Shown piece after piece: positions 25,743 through 33,804 of a DNA stretch of 64,000 bases. Position 1 is the first letter of the stretch. Each line of letters opens with the position of its first letter. A model generated the notes under the pieces. That model was not told the origin of the DNA and searched no databases. It saw only the letters and a list, made by a program, of their open reading frames with translations. The stretch comes from Bacteroidota bacterium. Lineage in GTDB: Bacteria; Bacteroidota; Bacteroidia; Bacteroidales; Dysgonomonadaceae. Location: positions 434,001 through 498,000 of the forward strand of contig JAEZGN010000023.1 of NCBI GenBank assembly GCA_023437305.1. Reading direction: 5' to 3'. A program made the position numbers and the translations under genes.

Positions 25743-26552
25743 TTACTTCAATACACCTCCTGTTAACATCCGTCCCGAATTGATTGTTTGTCTTCGGGCA
25801 GAGAAGAAAAGTTCGGGATGAGAATAAGTACACATGTTCACACTCTCTATATTATTGCTATTAAGTCCGGCCTCAATTAATAATAATTTATTTGCTAATT
25901 CAAGATTTATGTGCATTTTCCTACTTTGGGTATTGTGGTATGCTATATCTGTAACTGTAAATCCCGCCTGAATAAAAGCTTCCACAACCTCATCTCCTAC
26001 CTCAAAGTGCTTCTGAGAGATGCAAGGGCCTATTCCTGCCACCATATCTTGAGGCTTGCTGTCGAATTGCTCTATCATCTTTTCTATTGTTTTCTCTGCA
26101 ATTCGGGCTACAGTGCCTTTCCATCCGGCATGTATTGCAGCAAGTATGTGTTGTACAGGGTCAAATATAAGAATGGGAACACAGTCGGCAGTAGTAACTC
26201 CTATGCAAATATTTTTTTGATTGGTGATTAAAGCATCGATACCATTCAGCAATTTTGCTTTTTCGAAATCACTTTTTTGCAAGAAATCTTCATCTATGAT
26301 TGCTACTTTATCTTTATGAGTCTGATACGGAATATATAGATTTTCTATAGATACATTTATTTCATCTGTAAGACGTTCTTGATTTTCACTGACACAATCT
26401 GCGTCATCTCCCGAATAAGGACTAAGATTTAGAGAAGCGTATGCTCCTGTGCTAATTCCTCCTTGTATGGTAGTTGTGAAAACAGATACGCTCTCTGTAG
26501 GAAAAGAGGGAAATGTAAGTAGATTTAGTCTGTTGCTTCGAATTGTATCCAT
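25743..26552 (-). CDS. pgeF: Peptidoglycan editing factor PgeF (YfiH, multicopper-like laccase fold)
   Basis: A 269-residue YfiH-family protein. Zinc ligands are visible: H79 (PYQTHKD), C124 in GVTTADCVPILIFD and H141 in IHAGWKG. In E. coli, PgeF removes wrongly incorporated L-Ser from cell-wall precursors (UDP-MurNAc-L-Ser). Other members show purine-nucleoside activity, which is attractive given hpt and adk upstream. The C-terminal MCTYSHPELFFSARR is conserved. It follows obg on the same strand. Confidence 0.92.
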   Translation of the reverse strand: MDTIRSNRLNLLTFPSFPTESVSVFTTTIQGGISTGAYASLNLSPYSGDDADCVSENQERLTDEINVSIENLYIPYQTHKDKVAIIDEDFLQKSDFEKAKLLNGIDALITNQKNICIGVTTADCVPILIFDPVQHILAAIHAGWKGTVARIAEKTIEKMIEQFDSKPQDMVAGIGPCISQKHFEVGDEVVEAFIQAGFTVTDIAYHNTQSRKMHINLELANKLLLIEAGLNSNNIESVNMCTYSHPELFFSARRQTINSGRMLTGGVLK

Positions 26553-26567
26553 ATTCCTAATTTTAAG

Positions 26568-26601
26568 AAATGCCCTCGATCTCTATTGATAAAGGGCATT
26601 T
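26568..26601 (-). terminator. Hairpin between obg and pgeF
   Basis: Perfect 8-bp stem AAATGCCC / GGGCATTT with an 18-base loop, just past the obg stop. On the minus strand it is followed by CTTAAAATT, a weak T-run. It may be a leaky terminator or an mRNA 3' end. Confidence 0.5.
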
Positions 26602-26612
26602 GCTTGTCTTAT

Positions 26613-27788
26613 TTATTTTTCTTCTTCAGTATCTTCTCTGTAGTAAAAATCAGGATCGAAGTCTTCATCTTCTTCCTCATCCCAATCTTCTTCCTCGTAG
26701 TCATCTTCCGGGATAGATTCGTCATCATCATCGAATTCCACAACTTTTATGTCGAGGTTTCGATGGGTGATGCTTTCAAATGATTTTTTGTATTCCCCGT
26801 CTGCATTTAGTTCACGCCATAGCATATCTTTTAGGACTGTAATATTATACCCTGTAATGGATGAAATAAATATATGCGGTATTTCGGGTAGGTCAGCTTC
26901 CAGCGCTTCCATTAGTTCATCGTCGAGCATATCAGCTTTCGAGATCGCTAATATTCTTCGCTTATCTAACAATTCGGGATTGTACTGAGCCAATTCATTC
27001 AATAAAACTCTGTATTCTTGATGGATATCGTCAGCATCGGCAGGTACCATAAACAATAAAAGCGAGTTACGCTCAATATGTCGTAGGAAACGCAATCCGA
27101 GTCCTTTCCCTTCGCTTGCACCTTCTATAATACCCGGTATGTCAGCCATTACAAATGATTTGTAATCACGATAACTTACGATACCGATCTTAGGCTCAAG
27201 GGTAGTAAACGGATAATTTGCTATTTTGGGTTTTGCTGCACTGACGACTGATAGAAGTGTTGATTTTCCTGCATTCGGAAATCCTACAAGTCCTACATCG
27301 GCAAGAACTTTTAGTTCCAGTATGACCCTGCGCTCTTGAAATGGTTCACCGGGCTGTGCATAGCGGGGAGCCTGATTTGTTGAGGTCTTGAAGTGGTTAT
27401 TTCCTCTTCCTCCTTTTCCACCTTTCAATAGCACTACTTCTTTTCCGTCTTCGGTAACGTCGCAAAGATATTCTCCTGTTTCGGCATCATAGGCTACTGT
27501 TCCGCAAGGAACATCTATGATTTTAGAATCACCACTTTTACCTGTACTCAGTCTGCCCGATCCGCTTTCTCCATGTCCAGCAAGGATATGTCGTTGGTAT
27601 TTCAGATGGAGCAGTGTCCACATGTTTCGGTTGGCTCGGAGAATAATATCACCTCCGTCACCTCCGTCACCTCCGTCAGGGCCGCCTTTCGGTATATATT
27701 TTTCCCTGCGGAAATGGGTTGAACCTCTACCACCTTTACCCGATCGGCAGTATATCTTGACGTAATCTATGAAATTTGATTCTGCCAT
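26613..27788 (-). CDS. obg: GTPase Obg/CgtA
   Basis: A 391-residue essential GTPase tied to 50S assembly and the stringent response. The glycine-rich Obg domain (residues 1-160, with GGPDGGDGGDGGD) precedes the G domain: G1 GFPNAGKST (169-177), G3 DIPG (216-219) and G4 SKAD (283-286, Ser in place of the usual Asn). The C-terminal tail (about 345-391) is almost entirely Asp/Glu. Obg binds ppGpp in other bacteria. It lies 85 bases after adk, across a strong hairpin. Confidence 0.96.
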   Translation of the reverse strand: MAESNFIDYVKIYCRSGKGGRGSTHFRREKYIPKGGPDGGDGGDGGDIILRANRNMWTLLHLKYQRHILAGHGESGSGRLSTGKSGDSKIIDVPCGTVAYDAETGEYLCDVTEDGKEVVLLKGGKGGRGNNHFKTSTNQAPRYAQPGEPFQERRVILELKVLADVGLVGFPNAGKSTLLSVVSAAKPKIANYPFTTLEPKIGIVSYRDYKSFVMADIPGIIEGASEGKGLGLRFLRHIERNSLLLFMVPADADDIHQEYRVLLNELAQYNPELLDKRRILAISKADMLDDELMEALEADLPEIPHIFISSITGYNITVLKDMLWRELNADGEYKKSFESITHRNLDIKVVEFDDDDESIPEDDYEEEDWDEEEDEDFDPDFYYREDTEEEK

Positions 27789-27817
27789 ATTTTTATTTAT
27801 TCTATTTAGATAACAAA

Positions 27818-27852
27818 GGAAGTTATAATACCGTTCACGGTTTATAACTTCC
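27818..27852 (-). other. Intercistronic hairpin between adk and obg
   Basis: Arms GGAAGTTATAA (27818-27828) and TTATAACTTCC (27842-27852) pair perfectly. Inside them ACCG / CGGT extends the stem around a 4-base TTCA loop, leaving one bulged base: 15 paired bases in all. The T-run after it on the minus strand is weak (CTTTGTT), so it may be a terminator, an attenuator or an mRNA-stability element. Confidence 0.7.
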
Positions 27853-27873
27853 CTGTATATATAAATAATTCAA

Positions 27874-28446
27874 TTATTTAACTTTGTCCACGGCTTCGGC
27901 TATAAGATCAAATATTTGATCTATAGTGCCAACACCTTTTATTGTGGCCAATTTCCCCGAATTCATATAATGATCTTTCAGAGGGGAAGTTTGATTTTTA
28001 TATACATCAAGGCGGGATTTTATAGTCTCCAGATTATCATCTGAGCGTCCCGATTGTTGTCCGCGCTTAATAAGTCTGTCTATCAATTCAGGTTCTTCTA
28101 CATCGAGATTGATAACGATAGAAATTTCTTCTCCGCGTTCTTTTAATATTTTCTCAAGAGCTTCGCCTTGAGCGATTGTTCTTGGAAAACCATCAAATAT
28201 AACGCCTGCTTTATCTTTTTTACTATCTAAGACATTTGCCAGCATCCCGATAACTACATCGTCCGGTACAAGCTGACCTTTAGAGATATATTCTTCGGCC
28301 AATTTGCCAAGTTCGGTTCCATTTTTTATCTCTGCACGGAGCACATCTCCTGTCGAAATGTGAGCGAGATTATATCTTTTGATGAGATTTTCACTTTGAG
28401 TTCCTTTTCCTGAGCCCGGAGCTCCAAAAATTATAATATTCAGCAT
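27874..28446 (-). CDS. adk: Adenylate kinase
   Basis: A 190-residue short-type adenylate kinase (AMP + ATP = 2 ADP). P-loop GAPGSGKGTQ (residues 8-17), AMP site STGDVLRAEI, VIFDGFPRTIAQGEAL and RGQQSGRSDDN are seen. It lacks the zinc-finger LID insertion of longer enzymes. It sits between hpt and obg, consistent with a purine-nucleotide group. Confidence 0.97.
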   Translation of the reverse strand: MLNIIIFGAPGSGKGTQSENLIKRYNLAHISTGDVLRAEIKNGTELGKLAEEYISKGQLVPDDVVIGMLANVLDSKKDKAGVIFDGFPRTIAQGEALEKILKERGEEISIVINLDVEEPELIDRLIKRGQQSGRSDDNLETIKSRLDVYKNQTSPLKDHYMNSGKLATIKGVGTIDQIFDLIAEAVDKVK

Positions 28447-28513
28447 ACTGTTAGAATTACGAGTTACAAGTTACGGGTTGCAAACAGCAAGGCGTAAATC
28501 GTAAATATTATTG
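28447..28513. repeat. hpt-adk spacer with degenerate GTTACAAGTTACGGGTT repeats
   Basis: Short units TTACGAGTTACAAGTTACGG and GGCGTAAATCGTAAAT repeat with period near 7-8 bases. It resembles the spacers at 17229-17308 and 62018-62053, all inside same-strand gene series. Confidence 0.35.
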
Positions 28514-29053
28514 TTAAGAGTTTTTTATTTTGTATATGTCAGCAAGATTGCGGCCATAACCATCATAATCGAGTCCGTATCCGACAATAAAGTCGCTAGG
28601 GATTTCTAATGCCACATAGTCTAGCTGTACTTTATGCTTTAAGGCATCAGGCTTAAGAAGGAGTGTAGTTACAAATATTTCTTTCGGACTATCACATGCC
28701 AACTGTTCGAGCATCAAAGACATCGTATAGCCTGTATCTACTATATCTTCAACAATAACAACCGTACGGTCGGTGATATCTTCTTCAAGTCCGTATATTT
28801 CTTTCAATTTGCCCGACGATGATGTGCCTTGATAAGATGACATTTTCACAAAAGATACTTCGCTGGGAACAGTAACACGCTTCATCAGTTCCGAAGCGTA
28901 CATAAAAGAACCGTTAAGAACACAGATAAATAAAGGATCCTTACCTGCTAAATCTTTGTTCAGTTTTTCTGCGATATTATCTATTGCTTTTTCAATTACC
29001 TCCTGTGTCAGAAATAGTTCGAATTCTTTATCTTTAATTTTTACTGTCTTCAT
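28514..29053 (-). CDS. hpt: Hypoxanthine phosphoribosyltransferase
   Basis: A 179-residue purine-salvage enzyme that converts hypoxanthine (and usually guanine) with PRPP to IMP or GMP. The PRPP loop VVIVEDIVDTGYTM is intact, and GSFMYASELMKR and FIVGYGLDYDGYGRNL are also typical. The frame is open to 29089, but MKTVKIKDKEF at 29053 is preferred. A purine-rich AAGGAGAAGAG sits just upstream of it, and a -7 element (29087-29094) overlaps the longer start. It is first of the hpt, adk, obg series. Confidence 0.95.
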   Translation of the reverse strand: MKTVKIKDKEFELFLTQEVIEKAIDNIAEKLNKDLAGKDPLFICVLNGSFMYASELMKRVTVPSEVSFVKMSSYQGTSSSGKLKEIYGLEEDITDRTVVIVEDIVDTGYTMSLMLEQLACDSPKEIFVTTLLLKPDALKHKVQLDYVALEIPSDFIVGYGLDYDGYGRNLADIYKIKNS

Positions 29054-29086
29054 AGAAGCTCTTCTCCTTAAATATTTATTAAAGTG

Positions 29087-29094
29087 CAAAAGTA
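29087..29094 (-). promoter_or_regulatory. Candidate -7 element of hpt
   Basis: The minus strand reads TACTTTTG (TAnnTTTG) 33 bases before the chosen start, so transcription would begin inside the longer ORF. Confidence 0.4.
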
Positions 29095-29168
29095 GTACAT
29101 TTAGCTTAAAAATACCTAATGAATTGTGTTTTTTAATAAATAGAAATGAATAATTAAGGGTGAAAAAG

Positions 29169-29198
29169 AAAAAAGGTATTCTGAATGAATACCTTTTT
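29169..29198 (-). terminator. Terminator after the AIM24-family gene
   Basis: Perfect 7-bp stem GGTATTC / GAATACC with a 5-base loop, flanked by A-run and T-run so it works on the minus strand (and possibly both). Confidence 0.8.
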
Positions 29199-29219
29199 AT
29201 ATATAAAGAGCTTTATTGA

Positions 29220-29912
29220 TTATTGAGGCGCGCCGTATACTTCTTCACATGGTTGTACAATGACCCAACCTTCACCTTCAAACATCATCTGGAAGCTTTC
29301 GCCGCTGCCACGCCCAATGAATGTTTTAAGGGAGATGTCTGTTTTTATGGTTGGAGTCAGATTGCCCGACCATGCAACAGTGGCGTTAGGGTCAGTAAAT
29401 ATTGGTTGTCCCGGTTTCACCAACAGTGTCATTGGTTTACCATGAGTAGTTATAGCCACATGTCCTGTCCCTGCCAGACGTACTTGAAATAGTCCGCCAC
29501 CCATAATGCCGGCAACACTTTTCATCATCTTTACATCTGATTGTATAGACTCTTCGTGTGCAAGGATATCATTTCCATTTACATTGATAGCTTCGTTTTC
29601 GAGATATAGAATTCTTACTCTTTTTTCGAAATCAGCAGCATATACACGTCCGGTTCCCGAAGTCTTCATCATTGTAGTTCCTTCTCCAGACATTGTTTTC
29701 TTAAGTAAGTTTCCGATACCTTTGCTCAACATACCTTCTCTTTCAAACTTTATGTTTCCTGTATAGGCCACCATTGCCCCTTTTTTTAACATAACCGTTT
29801 GGTTGTTGATGTTAAGCTCAAGCATGTGAGTACTTTCCAGTTGGAAGAAGTCATTCTTTGATTCATCTTGTGCAGTTTCTTCAATGAAAGATCTAATAGA
29901 ATATTTGTTCAT
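29220..29912 (-). CDS. AIM24 family protein
   Basis: A 230-residue beta-rich protein of the AIM24/TIGR00266 family. The N-terminal HMLELNINNQTVMLKKGAMVAYTGNI, the glycine-rich middle and GLFQVRLAGTGHVAITTHGKP are characteristic, and WSGNLTP near the end is the usual conserved Trp-Ser block. Mitochondrial AIM24 affects inner-membrane organisation; the bacterial role is unknown. No signal peptide is present. It is a single gene with its own terminator. Confidence 0.9.
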   Translation of the reverse strand: MNKYSIRSFIEETAQDESKNDFFQLESTHMLELNINNQTVMLKKGAMVAYTGNIKFEREGMLSKGIGNLLKKTMSGEGTTMMKTSGTGRVYAADFEKRVRILYLENEAINVNGNDILAHEESIQSDVKMMKSVAGIMGGGLFQVRLAGTGHVAITTHGKPMTLLVKPGQPIFTDPNATVAWSGNLTPTIKTDISLKTFIGRGSGESFQMMFEGEGWVIVQPCEEVYGAPQ

Positions 29913-30037
29913 ACACGTAAAGTTGTTGATAGTGATTAATAAAATTGACTATAATTCAACAAAAATAGTAAAAATAGGATATAAATAAAAGAGTAACTTG
30001 CCAAGAGTGTTTCTCTTTATATCTGTCATATTTAAGT

Positions 30038-30085
30038 AGAGTGAAACATTTCATTTCGTATGATTGAGATTCTTTGTTTCACTCT
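30038..30085. repeat. Inverted repeat between rnr and the AIM24 gene
   Basis: Perfect 11-bp arms AGAGTGAAACA (30038-30048) and TGTTTCACTCT (30075-30085) separated by 26 bases. The interior contains CGTATGATTGAGATTCTT, reminiscent of the AACGAAGAATCTC core of the palindromic elements at 23.2 and 49.7 kb. It could be a decayed copy, or part of rnr's 3' end. Confidence 0.45.
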
Positions 30086-30145
30086 GTATAACATAAATCC
30101 TGTCGTACTTAGCAGTTCTGCTCTAGCTCTGGATAAAGGTTCGTT

Positions 30146-32302
30146 TTACTCTTCAACTAATGCAAAGTCAAGCTGTTTACGTTCCAGATTGGCACGGGCA
30201 ACTTTAATTTTCAGAGGGTCTCCAAGGCTGTAAGTGCGTTTCTTGCGGCGACCTCGCAGGCAGTAATTTTTTTCGTCAAATTCATAGAAGTCATCATCCA
30301 GATCTCGGATCGGAATCATACCCTCACACTTGTTTTCGTTAATTTCCGCATAAAGCCCCCATTCGGTTATACCGGAAATGACGGCATCGAAAACCTGTCC
30401 GAGTTTGTCTGACATATATTCTACTTGTTTGTACTTGATGGATGCTCTTTCAGCATTAGCCGCTAGCTGTTCCATTTCAGAACTATGTTCACATTTCTCT
30501 TCGTATAGATGTTTGTTTACACTGCGTCCTCCATCCAGATATCTGGTGAGTAGCCTGTGCACCATCATGTCGGGGTAGCGACGTATAGGGGAGGTGAAGT
30601 GTGTATAGTATTCGAATGCCAGTCCGTAGTGACCGATATTGACTGTAGAATATATTGCTTTTGCCATTGCACGGATAGCAATAGTAGAAATAAGATTCTC
30701 TTCTGGCTTCCCACTCACTTCATCCAACAGATGATTGATGGATTTGGATACGTTGGTTTTTGTTCCGTCTACTTTGATCTTGTATCCGAAACGACGGATA
30801 AACTCGGATAGGTTTTCCATCTTTTCGGTATTTGGTATATCATGTATACGGTAAACAAATGTTTTCGCATTTTTATTCTTCGGAACGCTCCCTACAAACT
30901 CTGCTACAGTTTTATTTGCCAAAAGCATAAATTCTTCTATCAGCTTATTCGAATCTTTGGCGTATTTGAAATATACACTCAGCGGTTTTCCCTTCTCATC
31001 GATCTCGAATCTAACTTCGTGGCGATCGAATGCGATAGCTCCGTTGTCGAAACGTTTTGCTCGCAATTTTTTTGCCAGATCATTCAACTGTAAGATTTCT
31101 TCTTTATAGTCTCCCTCGGCCCCTTCTATTATATCCTGTGCTTCCTCATATGTAAATCGTCTGTCGGAATGGATGACGGTGCGGGTAATTCTATGCTTTT
31201 TTATATTTGCCTCATCGTCTAGCTCGAAAATAACAGAGTAGCATAGTTTATCTTCGTGAGGGCGTAGTGAGCATAGGTTGTTACTCAGTCTTTCGGGTAG
31301 CATCGGGATGGTGCGGTCTACAAGGTAGATCGATGTGGCTCTGCTTTCACCTTCTTTATCTATAGTGTCTCCCTCTTGTACATAGTGGGTTACATCGGCT
31401 ATGTGCACACCTACTTCCCAGCGTCCGTTTTTTAATTGTTTGATAGATAATGCGTCGTCGAAGTCTTTTGCATCTCGCGGGTCAATGGTAAACGTAGTAG
31501 TATTACGCATGTCTTCGCGTTTGGCTATTTCTTCGGCGGTGATGTCATCCGGTATTTTATTTGCTGCGGCTTCTACCTTTTCAGGATATTTGTATGGTAA
31601 TCCGAATTCGGCAAGAATCGCATTCATCTCGGTGTTATTTTCTCCTGCCTTCCCGAGTATGTCTATAACTTTTCCTATCGGGTTTTTAGCTTTCTGAGGC
31701 CATTCCACTACCTCTACTAATGCTTTGTCTCCATCATTTCCTCCTTTGAGATTATCTTTCGGAATGAATATGTCATTTGCCAGAATTTTGCTATCCATTA
31801 CCAAGAAAGCAAATTGTTTTTGTACATCGAGTGTGCCAACAAATGTTGTTTGTTTTCGTTCAAGTATTTCGAGTACTTCTCCTTCCGGGTCACGCCCTTT
31901 TCGCTTTGCGAGCATTTGTATTTTCACACGGTCGCCATTCATTGCATGCGCTGAGTTACGTTCGGCAATAAATATATGTGTGGATTCACCCTCTCCATCG
32001 GGAACAAAAAAGTTTTTGCCATTGCTTCTTCGTTCAAATATTCCTTCAACGAAGATTCCTCTATTGTTCGACTTGTATTTTCCCTTTCTGGTTTCTATTA
32101 TAAAATCATCTTCTTGGAGATCGTATAGTATATTACTTATTAGTTGTTTCTCGGCAGGTTTTTTGAATCCTAATTTCTCGGCTACCTGTTTAATGCCAAA
32201 TGATTCGGAAGAGTTCTTGTTGAAAAAATTTACAACCGAGTTTGTAATGTCGCTCTTTGTCTTCCTTTTGTCTTTTTTATGAGGAGCTTTATTCTTACTC
32301 AT
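30146..32302 (-). CDS. rnr: Ribonuclease R
   Basis: A 718-residue 3'-5' exoribonuclease of the RNB family that degrades structured RNA. In order: a basic N-terminus and winged-helix domain (about 20-75), cold-shock domains, the RNB catalytic domain with the acidic cluster TIDPRDAKDFDDAL and EVGVHIADVTHYV, and a C-terminal S1 domain (about 635-705). Length fits RNase R rather than RNase II. It is a single gene, divergent from tsaB. Confidence 0.95.
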   Translation of the reverse strand: MSKNKAPHKKDKRKTKSDITNSVVNFFNKNSSESFGIKQVAEKLGFKKPAEKQLISNILYDLQEDDFIIETRKGKYKSNNRGIFVEGIFERRSNGKNFFVPDGEGESTHIFIAERNSAHAMNGDRVKIQMLAKRKGRDPEGEVLEILERKQTTFVGTLDVQKQFAFLVMDSKILANDIFIPKDNLKGGNDGDKALVEVVEWPQKAKNPIGKVIDILGKAGENNTEMNAILAEFGLPYKYPEKVEAAANKIPDDITAEEIAKREDMRNTTTFTIDPRDAKDFDDALSIKQLKNGRWEVGVHIADVTHYVQEGDTIDKEGESRATSIYLVDRTIPMLPERLSNNLCSLRPHEDKLCYSVIFELDDEANIKKHRITRTVIHSDRRFTYEEAQDIIEGAEGDYKEEILQLNDLAKKLRAKRFDNGAIAFDRHEVRFEIDEKGKPLSVYFKYAKDSNKLIEEFMLLANKTVAEFVGSVPKNKNAKTFVYRIHDIPNTEKMENLSEFIRRFGYKIKVDGTKTNVSKSINHLLDEVSGKPEENLISTIAIRAMAKAIYSTVNIGHYGLAFEYYTHFTSPIRRYPDMMVHRLLTRYLDGGRSVNKHLYEEKCEHSSEMEQLAANAERASIKYKQVEYMSDKLGQVFDAVISGITEWGLYAEINENKCEGMIPIRDLDDDFYEFDEKNYCLRGRRKKRTYSLGDPLKIKVARANLERKQLDFALVEE

Positions 32303-32334
32303 ACTTTTCTTATTAAATTATTTCTTAATATCTA

Positions 32335-32353
32335 TAACAACCGTTTGTTGTTA
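32335..32353. other. Small hairpin in the rnr/tsaB divergent region
   Basis: Perfect 7-bp stem TAACAAC / GTTGTTA with loop CGTTT. On the + strand ATTTTTG follows. It lies between two divergent genes where no terminator is needed, so it could be an operator or a leader structure for rnr. Confidence 0.3.
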
Positions 32354-32383
32354 ATTTTTGTCTGTATATCTGTTAAAACTAGT

Positions 32384-32391
32384 CAAATGTA
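32384..32391 (-). promoter_or_regulatory. Candidate -7 element of rnr
   Basis: The minus strand reads TACATTTG (TAnnTTTG) about 80 bases before the rnr start, so the leader would include the 32335-32353 hairpin. Confidence 0.35.
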
Positions 32392-32487
32392 CAAAAAAGT
32401 ATGGATATTAGATATTAGATAAAGTATGAATAAAATTTAATTATCAAGATTTTGTGTAATTTTACGTCCTGTAAAAATGAAAGTATA

Positions 32488-33189
32488 ATGTCTTGTATTT
32501 TAAGTATAGAAACTTCTACAGAAGTATGCTCAGTAGCTATCTCTAACAGAGGTGAAATAATATTTGAAAAAGAAAATATAGAAGGTCCTTCGCATGCTGT
32601 TTTGCTTGGGGAGTTTGTAAATGAGGCTATCCAGTTCTTAAGGTTGGAGGCGATCGCATTGGATGCCGTTGCTGTTAGTTGCGGGCCCGGTTCTTATACG
32701 GGGCTTCGTATCGGGGTATCTGAGGCTAAGGGGCTTTGCTATGGATTTGATATTCCCCTGATTGCAATTAATACATTAGAATTAATAGCTTATGGGGTTG
32801 TGAAATCAAAGTTGGTGGATGAATCAACTCTTCTTTGTCCGATGATAGATGCCCGCAGGATGGAGGTGTATGATGCCTTGTTTGACTTTGACTTAAATTT
32901 GAAAAAGGAAATATCCGCTGATATTATAGACGAAAATTCTTTTATAGACATTCTGAATGAGAATAAGATAGCTTTTTTCGGCAATGGCGCAGACAAATGC
33001 AAAAACGTCTTGTTGCATACAAATGCTCTATTTATAGATAACGTATATCCGAAGGCTGCAAATATGGTGACATTAGCAGAAAAAGCCTATGAGGAAAAAT
33101 CATTTGTAGACGTTGCTTATTTTGAGCCATTCTATCTCAAAGAATTTGTAGCAACTACACCTAAGAATAAGGTTTTGTCGGCAAAATAA
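32488..33189 (+). CDS. tsaB: tRNA threonylcarbamoyladenosine biosynthesis protein TsaB
   Basis: A 233-residue ASKHA-fold protein that scaffolds TsaD in making t6A37 of ANN-decoding tRNAs. Seen are ILSIETSTEVCSVAI (N-terminal phosphate-1 loop), SCGPGSYTGLRIGVSEAKGL and MIDARRMEVYDALF. The frame opens at 32452, but MSCILSIETST is the natural N-terminus. It is a single gene, divergent from rnr. Confidence 0.95.
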   Translation: MSCILSIETSTEVCSVAISNRGEIIFEKENIEGPSHAVLLGEFVNEAIQFLRLEAIALDAVAVSCGPGSYTGLRIGVSEAKGLCYGFDIPLIAINTLELIAYGVVKSKLVDESTLLCPMIDARRMEVYDALFDFDLNLKKEISADIIDENSFIDILNENKIAFFGNGADKCKNVLLHTNALFIDNVYPKAANMVTLAEKAYEEKSFVDVAYFEPFYLKEFVATTPKNKVLSAK

Positions 33190-33355
33190 TCCCCTATATA
33201 AGTTGTTTTCTTATTTGTATGGTATCAGTTTTATGATAGCTGTGTCCTATTATGCTTTGGTTGAAAAAGTAATAAGTAGATTTAGCTTTTGTTTATAGAG
33301 AAATACGAGGTTCTTTCGTTTTCTATCTTTATTTCATAAAAAATCTTTCTAAATG

Positions 33356-33386
33356 TTTGTATTATAAAAAATAACATCTATATTTA
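33356..33386 (+). promoter_or_regulatory. Promoter of the BlaI-M56 operon
   Basis: TTTG (33356-33359), exactly 19 bases, then TATATTTA (33379-33386), which differs from TAnnTTTG only at the last base. It would start transcription near 33393, just before a 10-bp palindrome and about 30 bases before the BlaI start. Confidence 0.55.
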
Positions 33387-33401
33387 CGAAAAAATAGTAG
33401 A

Positions 33402-33411
33402 TTTACGTAAA
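33402..33411. promoter_or_regulatory. Candidate BlaI-type operator palindrome
   Basis: The perfect palindrome TTTACGTAAA lies 10 bases before the BlaI ATG and overlaps the predicted early transcribed region. An extra TTTACG half-site occurs at 33383-33388. BlaI/MecI repressors bind dyads at their own promoters, so autoregulation is likely. The sequence differs from the TACA/TGTA dyad of staphylococcal BlaI. Confidence 0.5.
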
Positions 33412-33421
33412 GTTTATAATA

Positions 33422-33784
33422 ATGGAAAAGTTAACCCATCAGGAGGAAGCGGTAATGCTTCATATTTGGCAATTAAAAGAGTGTGTAGTAAAAGACATCC
33501 TTAATGAAATGGATGACCCAAAGCCGCCTTACACTACCGTTGCTTCTATTGTTCGTAATCTGGAGCAAAAGGATTATTTGAACTCTAAGAAATATGGAAA
33601 TGTGTGGGTTTATACTCCGAAAGTAGCCGAAGATGATTATAAGAAGGCTTTTATGTCGAATGTGGTGAAGAGTTATTTCGAAAATTCATATAAAGAACTG
33701 GTCTCATTTTTTGTAAAAGAAGAAAAGATATCTCCTGAAGAGCTGCAAGAAATAGTGAAAATGATAGAAAAAGGAAAAGAGTAA
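33422..33784 (+). CDS. BlaI/MecI/CopY family transcriptional repressor
   Basis: A 120-residue winged-helix repressor. The N-terminus (LTHQEEAVMLHIWQL) and the recognition region (PPYTTVASIVRNLEQKDYL, about residues 36-54) are diagnostic of BlaI/MecI. The C-terminal helices are for dimerisation. In known systems the partner M56 protease causes its cleavage and so derepression. The M56 gene follows after 20 bases. No beta-lactamase is nearby, so the regulon is unknown. Confidence 0.93.
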   Translation: MEKLTHQEEAVMLHIWQLKECVVKDILNEMDDPKPPYTTVASIVRNLEQKDYLNSKKYGNVWVYTPKVAEDDYKKAFMSNVVKSYFENSYKELVSFFVKEEKISPEELQEIVKMIEKGKE

Positions 33785-33804
33785 ATTGCTTAATTGTTAA
33801 CGCC

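Noticed and set aside
26613..27788. Obg G4 motif SKAD instead of NKxD
   Set aside because: Serine at this place occurs in other Obg proteins and the domain is otherwise complete.
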